Assembly: GCA_934700615.1 (NCBI GenBank) | Contig: CAKUXR010000004.1 | Span: 68,592-132,591 of the forward strand | Source of the DNA: an uncultured Bacteroidales bacterium | GTDB taxonomy: Bacteria; Bacteroidota; Bacteroidia; Bacteroidales; UBA932 | Reading direction: 5' to 3' | DNA length: 64,000 nucleotides | Part shown: in pieces, positions 18,860-27,118 of the stretch | Layout: each line of letters starts with the position of its first letter | How positions within the stretch are numbered: position 1 is the first letter of the stretch | Notes under the pieces: generated by a model | What the model was told of the DNA's origin: nothing | Databases searched by the model: none | The model's input: the letters and a program-made list of their open reading frames with translations, nothing else | Program-made: the position numbers and the translations under genes

Positions 18860-20434
18860 ATGAAGACGAGAAGACTACTTTGGATGTTTGCTGCGACCGC
18901 AGGTGTGATTGTCGCAGGATGTAAGGACAATGCTGCGCCGGAGCCGACGAAACCAGAACCGGAACCAGAACCACAACCTGAGGCAGCTTACCAGTTCAAT
19001 TTCAAGGACATAACATCATCAGGCGCGACCATCGAGGTTACTCCTTTGGACAATTCAACATATTACACATGGGACGTGATGACGTCCGAAAATTTCAGAA
19101 TCTCATACGGTACGGACATGAATGCACTCGTCAGGGAGCACGTGGCCTACATTAAAGAACAACTCTCAAATTATCAGGCAGAGGTGGATCCTAACGGCTC
19201 GCTTCTCGATTTGCTGAGCATAGGGTTTGATTCTCAGCGTCTTTCCGCACTCAAGCCAGAGACTGAATATACAGTGTTCGCTTTCGGAATGAACGCGGAC
19301 GGTACTCCTGTGGAGAACGTCGTTACCGGCACGTTCACTACAAAGAAATTCGAGGTCGTGGACAAATGTACGTTTGACATCACGGCAGGGGAGGTTAGCC
19401 AGCTTTCATTCTCGTTCACCGTGACGCCTTCTGACAATTCCACAAAATACTATGTGGGCCTTGTTAATACAGAGGACCTCAAACAGGCCACAGCTGAAGA
19501 CATTGCCCAGGGAATGATTCAGCAGGCCAATGTTGCCGAGGTGGACTGGTCTTCTACGGACTTGCTGATTTCAGGAACACATAAGTTGGATACGTACAAG
19601 GACTTGGAAATCAGTGACCTGGAGCCTGGCACGGAGTACTCGGTCATCGTTTTCGGCGTGAGCCCGCTTGGCGAGCGCACCACAGCTGTGGCACACAAGG
19701 AGATCACCACAGCGAATGTGCCTGTATCGTCGATGACTTTCGACATCAATGTCGTAGAGACCTATGCTGACGGAGCATTGATAAAGATCATTCCTTCTGC
19801 GAAGGATGAGACTTATATGGCAGGATGTATCCAGAGGGCGGAATACGAGAAGTTTAAGAAGGAAGACGGTACTTATGATGATGCGGCATTCATGGAATAT
19901 CTCATCACCAACGGAAATCTCGTTCTGAATGAGGGCGACATCGAACTGAACAGAAAAGGTGCGCTGCTGACAGATACGAAGTACATATGCTTCGCGTTCG
20001 GCTATCAGGGCGGTGCGACAACGAAACTGTACGTGAAAGATTTCGAGACCGGGACCCATGACACGAGCGGTGAGGCTACCGTGGAAATCACTAAGATAAC
20101 AGTGACTTCCCCTTCGGAAATCAGTTCATTCGCGGATGGAGACATACATGCATATCTTAAGGCCAATGACAAGGCAGAGCACTGGTATGCCGCTTTCTTC
20201 AGGGCCAATAAGGATGGTGTGGCCATAGACTATAATGACGATCCGATGACCGACAGCGAAATCCTCAGCGGAATCACCGGCGGTGCCGGAAATACGGACA
20301 AGGATGTCATAAGCAGGGCTGTCGCTTTTGGAAACAGCTACCTCGTTTATGCCGTAGCCAAAGACGCTGACGGTAACTTGGGCAAGGTTGTGAAGCAGTT
20401 GATTATCCCTACTGCGGATATGGTAGAGAAGTAA
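18860..20434 (+). CDS. Lipoprotein built of tandem Ig/FN3-like domains
   Basis: Predicted surface lipoprotein of 524 residues started at the ATG at 18860, which gives a signal peptide with lipobox VAGC. A proline/glutamate linker (PEPTKPEPEPEPQPE) follows. The rest is about four repeats of roughly 110-120 residues, each opening with a segment like FNFKDITSSGATIEVTPLDN and closing with a TEYxVxxFG motif (PETEYTVFAFG, PGTEYSVIVFG, DTKYICFAFG), in the manner of fibronectin type III strands. No catalytic motif is seen. It is a paralogue of the lipoprotein at 44924. The stop codon lies inside the first bases of repeat copy 2. Function unknown; an adhesin or binding role is only a guess. Confidence 0.8.
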   Translation: MKTRRLLWMFAATAGVIVAGCKDNAAPEPTKPEPEPEPQPEAAYQFNFKDITSSGATIEVTPLDNSTYYTWDVMTSENFRISYGTDMNALVREHVAYIKEQLSNYQAEVDPNGSLLDLLSIGFDSQRLSALKPETEYTVFAFGMNADGTPVENVVTGTFTTKKFEVVDKCTFDITAGEVSQLSFSFTVTPSDNSTKYYVGLVNTEDLKQATAEDIAQGMIQQANVAEVDWSSTDLLISGTHKLDTYKDLEISDLEPGTEYSVIVFGVSPLGERTTAVAHKEITTANVPVSSMTFDINVVETYADGALIKIIPSAKDETYMAGCIQRAEYEKFKKEDGTYDDAAFMEYLITNGNLVLNEGDIELNRKGALLTDTKYICFAFGYQGGATTKLYVKDFETGTHDTSGEATVEITKITVTSPSEISSFADGDIHAYLKANDKAEHWYAAFFRANKDGVAIDYNDDPMTDSEILSGITGGAGNTDKDVISRAVAFGNSYLVYAVAKDADGNLGKVVKQLIIPTADMVEK

Positions 20435-20763
20435 CGCTAAAAAAGTATAAACGAAAAATCTCAACCCTCTTGACAGCGGCGTGTCAATGCTATCGATTGA
20501 TGGCCAGTCATTTACGTGATTCGGGAAATGCCAAGAGGTGGGTTTGAAATGGGGTCTTGACAGATTGTCAAGGCCCTGTTTTGTTCAGTATAACATTGAT
20601 ATAGAATACTTTAGCTGTGAGATTTCCAAATCGGCGGCTGCCAAGAGGGTCGAAATCTCGATCTGGTCGGCGTTTCTTACCCCGTTTCGTTCAAATGATG
20701 TGACCCCCAAAGATCGGCCGGTTTTTACACGGAATCTTGCGGCTCGACAGACGTCGGCTAGCT
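20428..20763 (+). repeat. Intergenic repeat, copy 2 (shorter)
   Basis: Starts at GAAGTAACGCTAAAAAAG, which includes the stop codon of the preceding gene, then runs parallel to copies 1 and 3. The left arm is at 20460-20477 and the right arm GCTGCCAAGAGGGTCGA at 20637-20653, with the palindrome at 20556-20572. An internal segment of about 60 bp and the distal part are missing. Similarity stops shortly before the 3' end of the AraC gene. Confidence 0.85.
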
Positions 20764-21669
20764 TCAGGGGTGGTCGTACCTGCTGTCGGCATTGAATCTT
20801 GCACGATATTCTTTAGGCGATATGCCCACTTCACGTGTGAACATGGCTGAAAAATATGATGCGTCATCGAAATTCAGACGCCATGAGATTTCTTTGATGC
20901 TTAGTTTGGCCTCTGAAAGCAGGCGGCATGCTTCCTGGATTCTCAGGCTGAGAATATATTTGGCAGGTGAAATACCGGTGAATTCCTTGAATTTCTTGCG
21001 GAACCAGGAATAGCTCATGCCCGTATCTTTCGCGATGTCCTCCAGGTTCAGATCTTCGTTGAAATGACTTCTTATCAGATGCTTCGCGGAGTCTATTTTT
21101 TCTGCAATGTAGTCTGACTCCACGTCATGATTCGTATCAAGATAGACTGCAAGACCCAGAAGCAGGTTCACTATCCCGGAAAGATATTGCTGATAAGAAG
21201 GTTTTTCCTGAATGGCAATCTTTATTGCATCATTGTAAATGGAAACAATATCTTCTCTGACTCCTACCCTATAGACGGTCTTGGACAGGAACCCGATTCT
21301 GACCCTTTCATCTATGACAGGCCCTTTGAAGCCGATCCAATATTCCTCCCATCCGGTTTCTTTGTCGGGTGTGTAACTATGCCAGACACCCGGTCTCAGC
21401 AGAATCATTTCTCCACAATTTATCTGTCCGGCATTGCCCTTTTTATCATATATTGTTCCTTTTCCTGAGTGGATATAAAGCAACTGCCAGCTATCCAGAA
21501 TTCTTCCTTTGTTGACGTCAAAGAAGAATCCTTCCGGATGTTTTTCCGCTGGCGGATAGCTGATATAATTCTTTTCAATCGTCTGCGTGCCAACAGTGTT
21601 TATGGTAATTCCCCATTGTTCGTCTCTCTTGGCGCTGAGGAGATATTTAATGCTCTGAACGTTGTCCAT
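20764..21669 (-). CDS. rhaR: AraC-family regulator of rhamnose genes (RhaR-like)
   Basis: DNA-binding activator with an N-terminal cupin-like sensing domain (about residues 30-150, GGxW-like LLRPGVWHSYTPD) and a C-terminal AraC pair of helix-turn-helix motifs (LEDIAKDTGMSYSWFRKKFKEF and IKEISWRLNFDDASYFSAMF). I use the Met at 21669 (MDNVQSIKYLL) as start; the longer frame adds seven residues. It is divergent from rhaB, the layout of rhaR in Bacteroides, where the AraC-type RhaR activates rhamnose use. The role is inferred from family and position, and rhamnose or rhamnulose is the likely effector. Confidence 0.85.
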   Translation of the reverse strand: MDNVQSIKYLLSAKRDEQWGITINTVGTQTIEKNYISYPPAEKHPEGFFFDVNKGRILDSWQLLYIHSGKGTIYDKKGNAGQINCGEMILLRPGVWHSYTPDKETGWEEYWIGFKGPVIDERVRIGFLSKTVYRVGVREDIVSIYNDAIKIAIQEKPSYQQYLSGIVNLLLGLAVYLDTNHDVESDYIAEKIDSAKHLIRSHFNEDLNLEDIAKDTGMSYSWFRKKFKEFTGISPAKYILSLRIQEACRLLSEAKLSIKEISWRLNFDDASYFSAMFTREVGISPKEYRARFNADSRYDHP

Positions 21670-21856
21670 GATTGTTTCAGTGTTTCTCAAATTTAAGAAA
21701 AATATGACTAAAACCGAGTAAAAATCAAAAAACTAAAGTTTAATGTCATATCGTATGAGCTGAAGACAATGAAATCACCTTAATTTGCACTCGTCGGGCA
21801 AGTAAAAAATCACATATTGTTTGCCGATAGGGAAATTACTAAAGAATAACACTAAA
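21670..21856. promoter_or_regulatory. Divergent regulatory region of the rhamnose locus
   Basis: About 187 bp between the regulator start and the rhaB start must hold the operator for the AraC protein and both promoters. A -7-like TAATTTG occurs at 21781-21787, one base short of the consensus spacing. I cannot assign a clear operator repeat. Confidence 0.4.
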
Positions 21857-23323
21857 ATGGCATCTGTAGCAATAGATTTGGGAGCGACCAGCGGTCGTGT
21901 CGTCCTTGGAAAATATACTGACAAGGGCATTCAAATGACTGAAATCCACAGGTTTCAGAATAACATCATTAAGGTGAACGGGCGCAGCTATTGGGACTTG
22001 TTCGGACTCTGGCATGAGATTCTGACAGGACTCCGCAAGGCAGTTTTGTCTGGAGAAAAAGTGGAATCCATCGGCGTGGATACATGGGGAGTAGATTTCG
22101 TATTGCTCGGTAAGGATGGACAAATTCTGTCCCAGCCGCGCTCTTATCGCGATACTTATACATGTGGAATTCCGGAGAAGTTCTTCAATCATATTTCACA
22201 AAAAACACTGTATGAGAGGACAGGAATCCAGATAATGAATTTCAATACCATTTTTCAGCTATATGCCATGCGGCAGGAACGCAATTCTTCTTTAGAGGCT
22301 GCTGATAAACTGTTGTTCATTCCTGATGCCATAATATGGATGCTTTCCGGAAGCCAGGTTTGTGAATATACCATCCTCTCAACTTCTGCTCTCATGAATC
22401 CGGACACTCATGATTTCGATGAAGAAATCCTCTCTGCCGCCGGCCTTTCAAGAGAGTTGTTCGGAAAGATCATCATGCCTGGAGAAGTTGCCGGAATCCT
22501 GTCAGATGAAGTCGCTTCTGAAACAGGGCTGGGTAAGATTCCGATAATAGCGGTAGCAGGACATGACACAGGGTCTGCTGTTGCAGCCGTGCCTGCCGAT
22601 GATGATAATTTCGCATATCTGAGTTCCGGGACATGGTCGCTCATGGGAGTTGAAATACCTTCCCCGATTGTCACAGAAAAGTCTTTCGAAATGAATTTTA
22701 CCAATGAAGGTGGGGCGGAAGGCAATATCCGTTTTCTTAAAAACATTACCGGAATGTGGCTGTTGGAGAGATGCAGGGCAGAGTGGAAAAATGAAGGCAG
22801 AGACTATTCCTATTCCCAGATTGCGTCAATGATAGAGGGTGTGGAGCCATTCAGGAGTATCATTGACCCGGATGATCCGGCTTTTGCCAATCCTGACGAT
22901 ATGCGGTCAGCGATACGTGATTATTGTCTGTCTCATGGCGAAGTCCCGCCTTCTTCTGATGCGGAATATATACGCTGCATCTTCGAATCACTGGCATTGA
23001 AATATAGATTTGTGCTCAACCGTTTGCGGGAGCTCTCGGGAAAGAATATCGGACGCCTGCATGTGATCGGAGGCGGTTCCCTCAATGCTGCCCTTAATCA
23101 GATGATTGCCGATTCACTTGGAATCCCCGTCGTTGCAGGTCCTGCCGAAGCCACTACCGCAGGAAATCTGATGGCTCAGTTTGTCGGATTGGGTAAGGCT
23201 GAATCAATGTCAGATATGCGAAAAACTCTTGCTTCTGACAGCTCTTTACGAAGGTTTGAACCTGAAAATAAAGAAATCTGGGACGATGCTTATCAATGTT
23301 TTAAAGAAATTACTAGACTATAA
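21857..23323 (+). CDS. rhaB: Rhamnulokinase
   Basis: Phosphorylates L-rhamnulose with ATP, the second step of L-rhamnose breakdown. It is 488 residues from the ATG at 21857 (MASVAIDLGATSGRVVLG), which puts the FGGY/actin-fold phosphate-1 motif DLGATSGR at the N-terminus; the longer frame adds 12 residues with no sense. Further motifs are VDTWGVDFVLL, the SSGTWSLMGVE segment near residue 255 and the adenosine motif GGGSLNAALNQMIAD near residue 410. First gene of the operon, 11 bases ahead of rhaA. Confidence 0.96.
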   Translation: MASVAIDLGATSGRVVLGKYTDKGIQMTEIHRFQNNIIKVNGRSYWDLFGLWHEILTGLRKAVLSGEKVESIGVDTWGVDFVLLGKDGQILSQPRSYRDTYTCGIPEKFFNHISQKTLYERTGIQIMNFNTIFQLYAMRQERNSSLEAADKLLFIPDAIIWMLSGSQVCEYTILSTSALMNPDTHDFDEEILSAAGLSRELFGKIIMPGEVAGILSDEVASETGLGKIPIIAVAGHDTGSAVAAVPADDDNFAYLSSGTWSLMGVEIPSPIVTEKSFEMNFTNEGGAEGNIRFLKNITGMWLLERCRAEWKNEGRDYSYSQIASMIEGVEPFRSIIDPDDPAFANPDDMRSAIRDYCLSHGEVPPSSDAEYIRCIFESLALKYRFVLNRLRELSGKNIGRLHVIGGGSLNAALNQMIADSLGIPVVAGPAEATTAGNLMAQFVGLGKAESMSDMRKTLASDSSLRRFEPENKEIWDDAYQCFKEITRL

Positions 23324-23334
23324 ATCAACATATT

Positions 23335-24588
23335 ATGAAAACGGAACTTGTAAACAGGGCATACGAGATTGCAAAGGATCGTTATGCGGAATTTGGAATT
23401 GATACTGAAAAAGTCCTTGGACAGCTTCAGGATTTTCACCTCAGCATGCATTGCTGGCAAGCTGATGATGTAAAAGGCTTCGAAGTGCAGGCCGGTGCGC
23501 TCTCCGGAGGTATCCAGGCGACTGGAAATTATCCTGGCGCTGCCCGTAATATTGATGAGCTTCGTGCGGATATCCTCAAGGCCAAGAGCCTGATTCCTGG
23601 TACGCACAGACTGAATCTTCATGAAATTTATGGCGACTTTAAAGGGAAAGTGGTTGATCGTGACGAGGTTACGCCAGAGTATTTCCAGAGCTGGATAGAG
23701 TGGGGAAATGAAAACAACACCAAACTTGATTTCAATTCCACTTCATTCTCTCATCCCAAGAGCGGAAATCTTTCTCTTGCCAATCCTGATAAGGGAATAA
23801 GGGATTTCTGGGTAGAACATACAAAGCGTTGCCGCGAGATTGCGGACGTGATCGGCAAGGCTCAAGGCGATCCATGTATAATGAATGTGTGGGTGCACGA
23901 TGGATGTAAAGATGTGTCTGTCAATCATTTCCTGTATCGAAGTCTGCTGAAGGACTCTCTTGACAGAATATTTGCGGAGAAAAAGGACAATATGAAGGAC
24001 TGCATTGAGGGTAAGGTCTTCGGCATCGGATTGGAGAGTTTTACTGTAGGTTCCCATGATTTCTACACCGCTTATGCGACTGCGAACGGCAAGATTCCTA
24101 CTATCGACACCGGACATTATCATCCTACGGAAAGTCCGGCAGACAAGGTCTCAGCACTTCTTTGTTTTGTTCCGGAGCTGATGTTGCATGTAAGCCGGCC
24201 GATCAGATGGGACTCGGATCATGTGACTATCATGGACGACAATACTGTAGAACTCTTTTCTGAAATAGTACGTGCCGGCGCACTTGACCGTGTTCATTAC
24301 GGGCTGGATTATTTCGATGGCGCCATGAACCGTGTCGGAGCATACGTGACTGGTTCACGTGCAGCTCAGAAGGCAATGTTACGTGCTCTTCTTGAACCGG
24401 TATCATTGATCTCGAAGTATGAAATGGAGGACCGTCATTTCGAGGTTCTTGCACTGGAAGAAGAATGCAAGGCGCTTCCGTGGAATGCGGTATATGACGA
24501 GTTCTGTCTTCGCAATAATGTCCCTGTAGGCAGTGAGTTCATTGCTGAAATACAGAGATATGAGAAAGAAGTGACCTCTAAAAGATAA
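23335..24588 (+). CDS. rhaA: L-rhamnose isomerase
   Basis: Converts L-rhamnose to L-rhamnulose; a cytoplasmic, metal-dependent TIM barrel. The 417 residues are the usual length, and the characteristic segments HLSMHCWQADDVKGFE, GTHRLNLHEIYGD, NVWVHDGCKD and PTIDTGHYHPTESPADKVSA are present, supplying the metal-binding and substrate residues. It follows rhaB by 11 bases and precedes rhaT by 3. Confidence 0.97.
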   Translation: MKTELVNRAYEIAKDRYAEFGIDTEKVLGQLQDFHLSMHCWQADDVKGFEVQAGALSGGIQATGNYPGAARNIDELRADILKAKSLIPGTHRLNLHEIYGDFKGKVVDRDEVTPEYFQSWIEWGNENNTKLDFNSTSFSHPKSGNLSLANPDKGIRDFWVEHTKRCREIADVIGKAQGDPCIMNVWVHDGCKDVSVNHFLYRSLLKDSLDRIFAEKKDNMKDCIEGKVFGIGLESFTVGSHDFYTAYATANGKIPTIDTGHYHPTESPADKVSALLCFVPELMLHVSRPIRWDSDHVTIMDDNTVELFSEIVRAGALDRVHYGLDYFDGAMNRVGAYVTGSRAAQKAMLRALLEPVSLISKYEMEDRHFEVLALEEECKALPWNAVYDEFCLRNNVPVGSEFIAEIQRYEKEVTSKR

Positions 24589-24591
24589 GTT

Positions 24592-25605
24592 ATGAATACA
24601 TTGATCGGCCTTTTGGTGATAGCGATTGGAAGTTTCTGCCAGTCAAGCTCATATGTACCGATAAAGAAGGTACGTGAGTGGAGTTGGGAAAACTTCTGGC
24701 TGGTTCAGGGCATATTCGCATGGCTGGTGTTCCCTCTTTTGGGTGCTCTGCTTTCGGTCCCGTCCGGCAGTTCATTGATGGAGATCCTCACATCAGACTC
24801 TTCTGCGGCTTTAAAGTCAATCGGTTTCGGTGCTCTCTGGGGAATCGGAGGATTGACCTTCGGACTCAGCATGCGCTATCTGGGTGTCGCTATGGGACAG
24901 TCACTGTCTTTGGGTTTGTGTGCAGCGGTGGGAACTCTTCTTCCGGCGGTCATCTCCAGGGAAGACTTGTTTCACGGCAGTGGGCTCATCCTTCTTATCG
25001 GCGTTTGTCTGACAATAGCAGGTATAGCTGTCATCGGATATGCCGGAGCACTACGTTCGAAACAGATGAGTGATGAGGACAGGGCTCAGGCCATCAAGGA
25101 TTTTGCTCTTACCAAGGGACTGCTCATCGCGATTCTGTCCGGTGTGATGTCGGCTTGTTTCAGTCTCGGACTTGAATCCGGAAAGACTCTCCAGATAAGC
25201 GGGATGAAGCCTCTGTTCGCCGCGTTGCCGGCAACATTCCTTGTAACTATGGGTGGTTTTGTTACCAATGCGGTGTACTGTCTTTACAAGAATTTCACCA
25301 ATCATACATTCGGTGATTATGCTGATGTCAAGGTCCTTGGCGGGAATCTCGTCTTCTGTGCTCTTGCCGGTGTATTATGGTATAGCCAATTCTTCGGACT
25401 TGGCGTCGGAAAGTCATTTTTTGCGGAAGAATCCGTGGCAATGAAATTCTCATGGTGCATCCTCATGGCATTGAATGTCATATTTTCCAATGTCTGGGGT
25501 ATTGTCCTTAAAGAATGGAAGGGGACAAGCCTGAAGACTGTGTCTGTTCTTGTCGGCGGACTGATTCTGCTGATAATATCATTGGTATTTCCTAATCTTT
25601 TTTAA
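24592..25605 (+). CDS. rhaT: L-rhamnose/proton symporter
   Basis: Inner-membrane importer of L-rhamnose. 337 residues with about ten hydrophobic helices; the N-terminus MNTLIGLLVIAIGSFCQSSS followed by YVPIKKVREWSWENFW and the segment GLTFGLSMRYLGVAMGQSLS are characteristic of the RhaT family. It lies inside the rha operon with 2-3 base spacings on either side. Confidence 0.95.
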   Translation: MNTLIGLLVIAIGSFCQSSSYVPIKKVREWSWENFWLVQGIFAWLVFPLLGALLSVPSGSSLMEILTSDSSAALKSIGFGALWGIGGLTFGLSMRYLGVAMGQSLSLGLCAAVGTLLPAVISREDLFHGSGLILLIGVCLTIAGIAVIGYAGALRSKQMSDEDRAQAIKDFALTKGLLIAILSGVMSACFSLGLESGKTLQISGMKPLFAALPATFLVTMGGFVTNAVYCLYKNFTNHTFGDYADVKVLGGNLVFCALAGVLWYSQFFGLGVGKSFFAEESVAMKFSWCILMALNVIFSNVWGIVLKEWKGTSLKTVSVLVGGLILLIISLVFPNLF

Positions 25606-25607
25606 AA

Positions 25608-26408
25608 ATGTCAATATTGGATAATCGCCCGGAATTGAGGCGAGAAATAGAAAAAGTTTCAGAAGTTGCCGGTTATCTTTGGGAGAAAGGATGGGCCGAG
25701 CGCAACGGAGGCAATATTGTTGTCAATGTTACTGAATACATTGATGATGAACTGAAATCAATGCCTGCTATAGCACCTGCCGTGCCGATGGCGCAGGAAC
25801 TGCCGAATCTCAAAGGCTGCTGGTTTTTCTGCAAGGGAACCAACAGGAGGATGCGGGATCTTGCCAGGTTCCCGATGGAGAACGGTTCTGTCATCCGTAT
25901 TTGTGACGACTGCAGAAGTTATGAAATTGTCGCGGATAATCCGGTGAAACCCACATCCGAACTTGCTTCGCATCTCGCGATACATTCGTTGATGATAGAA
26001 AGAGGAAACGGATACAAGGCTTCGCTTCATACCCATCCTATCGAGCTTGTGGCCATGACGCATTATCGTCCGTTCCTCGAAAAAGACGTTCTGACGAGAT
26101 TGCTGTGGTCAATGATTCCTGAGACTCGTGCATTCTGTCCAAAAGGTCTCGGCATTATTCCTTACGAGATGCCTTCATCTACCGCACTCGCTGACGCGAC
26201 AGTTGCACAGTTGGATGAATATGATGTCGTGATGTGGGAAAAGCATGGCGTATGTGCCGTCGGTCCGGAAATCGGAGAGGCTTTCGATCAGGTGGACGTA
26301 CTTAACAAAGCGGCCCTCATATATGAGGCATCCCGCAATATGGGGTTCATTCCGGAAGGAATGTCTGATGAGCAGATGAACGAGCTGAAAGAGGCCTTTC
26401 ATCTGTAA
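25608..26408 (+). CDS. rhaD: Rhamnulose-1-phosphate aldolase
   Basis: Zinc-dependent class II aldolase splitting L-rhamnulose-1-phosphate into DHAP and L-lactaldehyde. 266 residues, close to the E. coli enzyme. Zinc ligands His141 and His143 (LHTHPIE) and His213 (EKHGVC) fall at family positions, and a Glu at about residue 118 (TSELASH) fits the catalytic acid. Last gene of the operon. No lactaldehyde reductase (rhaO/fucO) or mutarotase follows, so disposal of lactaldehyde must be encoded elsewhere. Confidence 0.96.
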   Translation: MSILDNRPELRREIEKVSEVAGYLWEKGWAERNGGNIVVNVTEYIDDELKSMPAIAPAVPMAQELPNLKGCWFFCKGTNRRMRDLARFPMENGSVIRICDDCRSYEIVADNPVKPTSELASHLAIHSLMIERGNGYKASLHTHPIELVAMTHYRPFLEKDVLTRLLWSMIPETRAFCPKGLGIIPYEMPSSTALADATVAQLDEYDVVMWEKHGVCAVGPEIGEAFDQVDVLNKAALIYEASRNMGFIPEGMSDEQMNELKEAFHL

Positions 26409-26468
26409 TTCAAGTGTGCCGGTCCATAAGCCGTCCTGACAGGGGGAGTGTCTGACCGAGTTCATCGG

Positions 26469-26984
26469 GAAGTAACGCTAAAAAAGTATAAACGAAAAAT
26501 CTCGACCCTCTTGACAGCGGCGTGTCAATGCTATCGGCTGATGGATAGTCATTTACGTGATTCGGGAAATGCCAAGAGGTGGTTTTGAAATGGGGTCTTG
26601 ACAGATTGTCAAGGCCTTTTCTGTTCAGTATAACATTGATATAGAATACTTTAGTGGTGATATCTCCGATTCGGCTGCTGCCAAGAGGGTCGAAATCTTG
26701 AGATGGTCGGTGTACCGGTGTACTTCTCTCTACAAGCACAGAAAACGGTGTAAGAAACGCCTTGATTTTACCCCGTTTCGTTCAAATGATGTGACCCCCA
26801 AAGATCGGCCGGTTTTTACACGGAATCTTGCGGCTCGATGGAATCCCGTGGTCGGTCACGCGTCATGGCTACACAGATGAGTCTGTGACACATTTGCGTG
26901 GCTGGACCACCCTGTAGAAGACCCCCTCTGCCACGTCAGATGACTAAGGAGCACTCTCTATGCCATATAGTTGTGGTCAGTTAC
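26469..26984 (+). repeat. Intergenic repeat, copy 3 (full length)
   Basis: The most complete copy: opens with GAAGTAACGCTAAAAAAG as copy 2 does and ends at GTGGTCAGTTAC as copy 1 does. The left arm is at 26501-26518, the right arm at 26677-26693 and the palindrome at 26597-26613. With copy 2 it brackets the whole rhamnose locus in direct orientation, about 6.0 kb apart. Nothing else is seen in the 26409-27118 gap apart from the promoter near 27051. Confidence 0.85.
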
Positions 26985-27050
26985 TGAAGATTTTGCCGCT
27001 TACTTTTCGCAAAATATCTCCCCGAGTTATTTTTATATCGTTATTTTGTT

Positions 27051-27058
27051 TACATTTG
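27051..27058 (+). promoter_or_regulatory. -7 box of the S9 peptidase promoter
   Basis: TACATTTG matches TAnnTTTG, 60 bp before the start codon and just downstream of repeat copy 3. No exact TTTG lies 19-21 bases upstream. Confidence 0.5.
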
Positions 27059-27118
27059 CCATTTATGGTGCCGGGCTTTCCGGCAGTTTGAAAAGACAAA
27101 AAATACAAAACTGACATT

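Noticed and set aside
20428..26984. Composite transposon carrying the rhamnose genes
   Set aside because: The flanking repeats hold no transposase and I see no target-site duplication; only the bracketing itself is supported.
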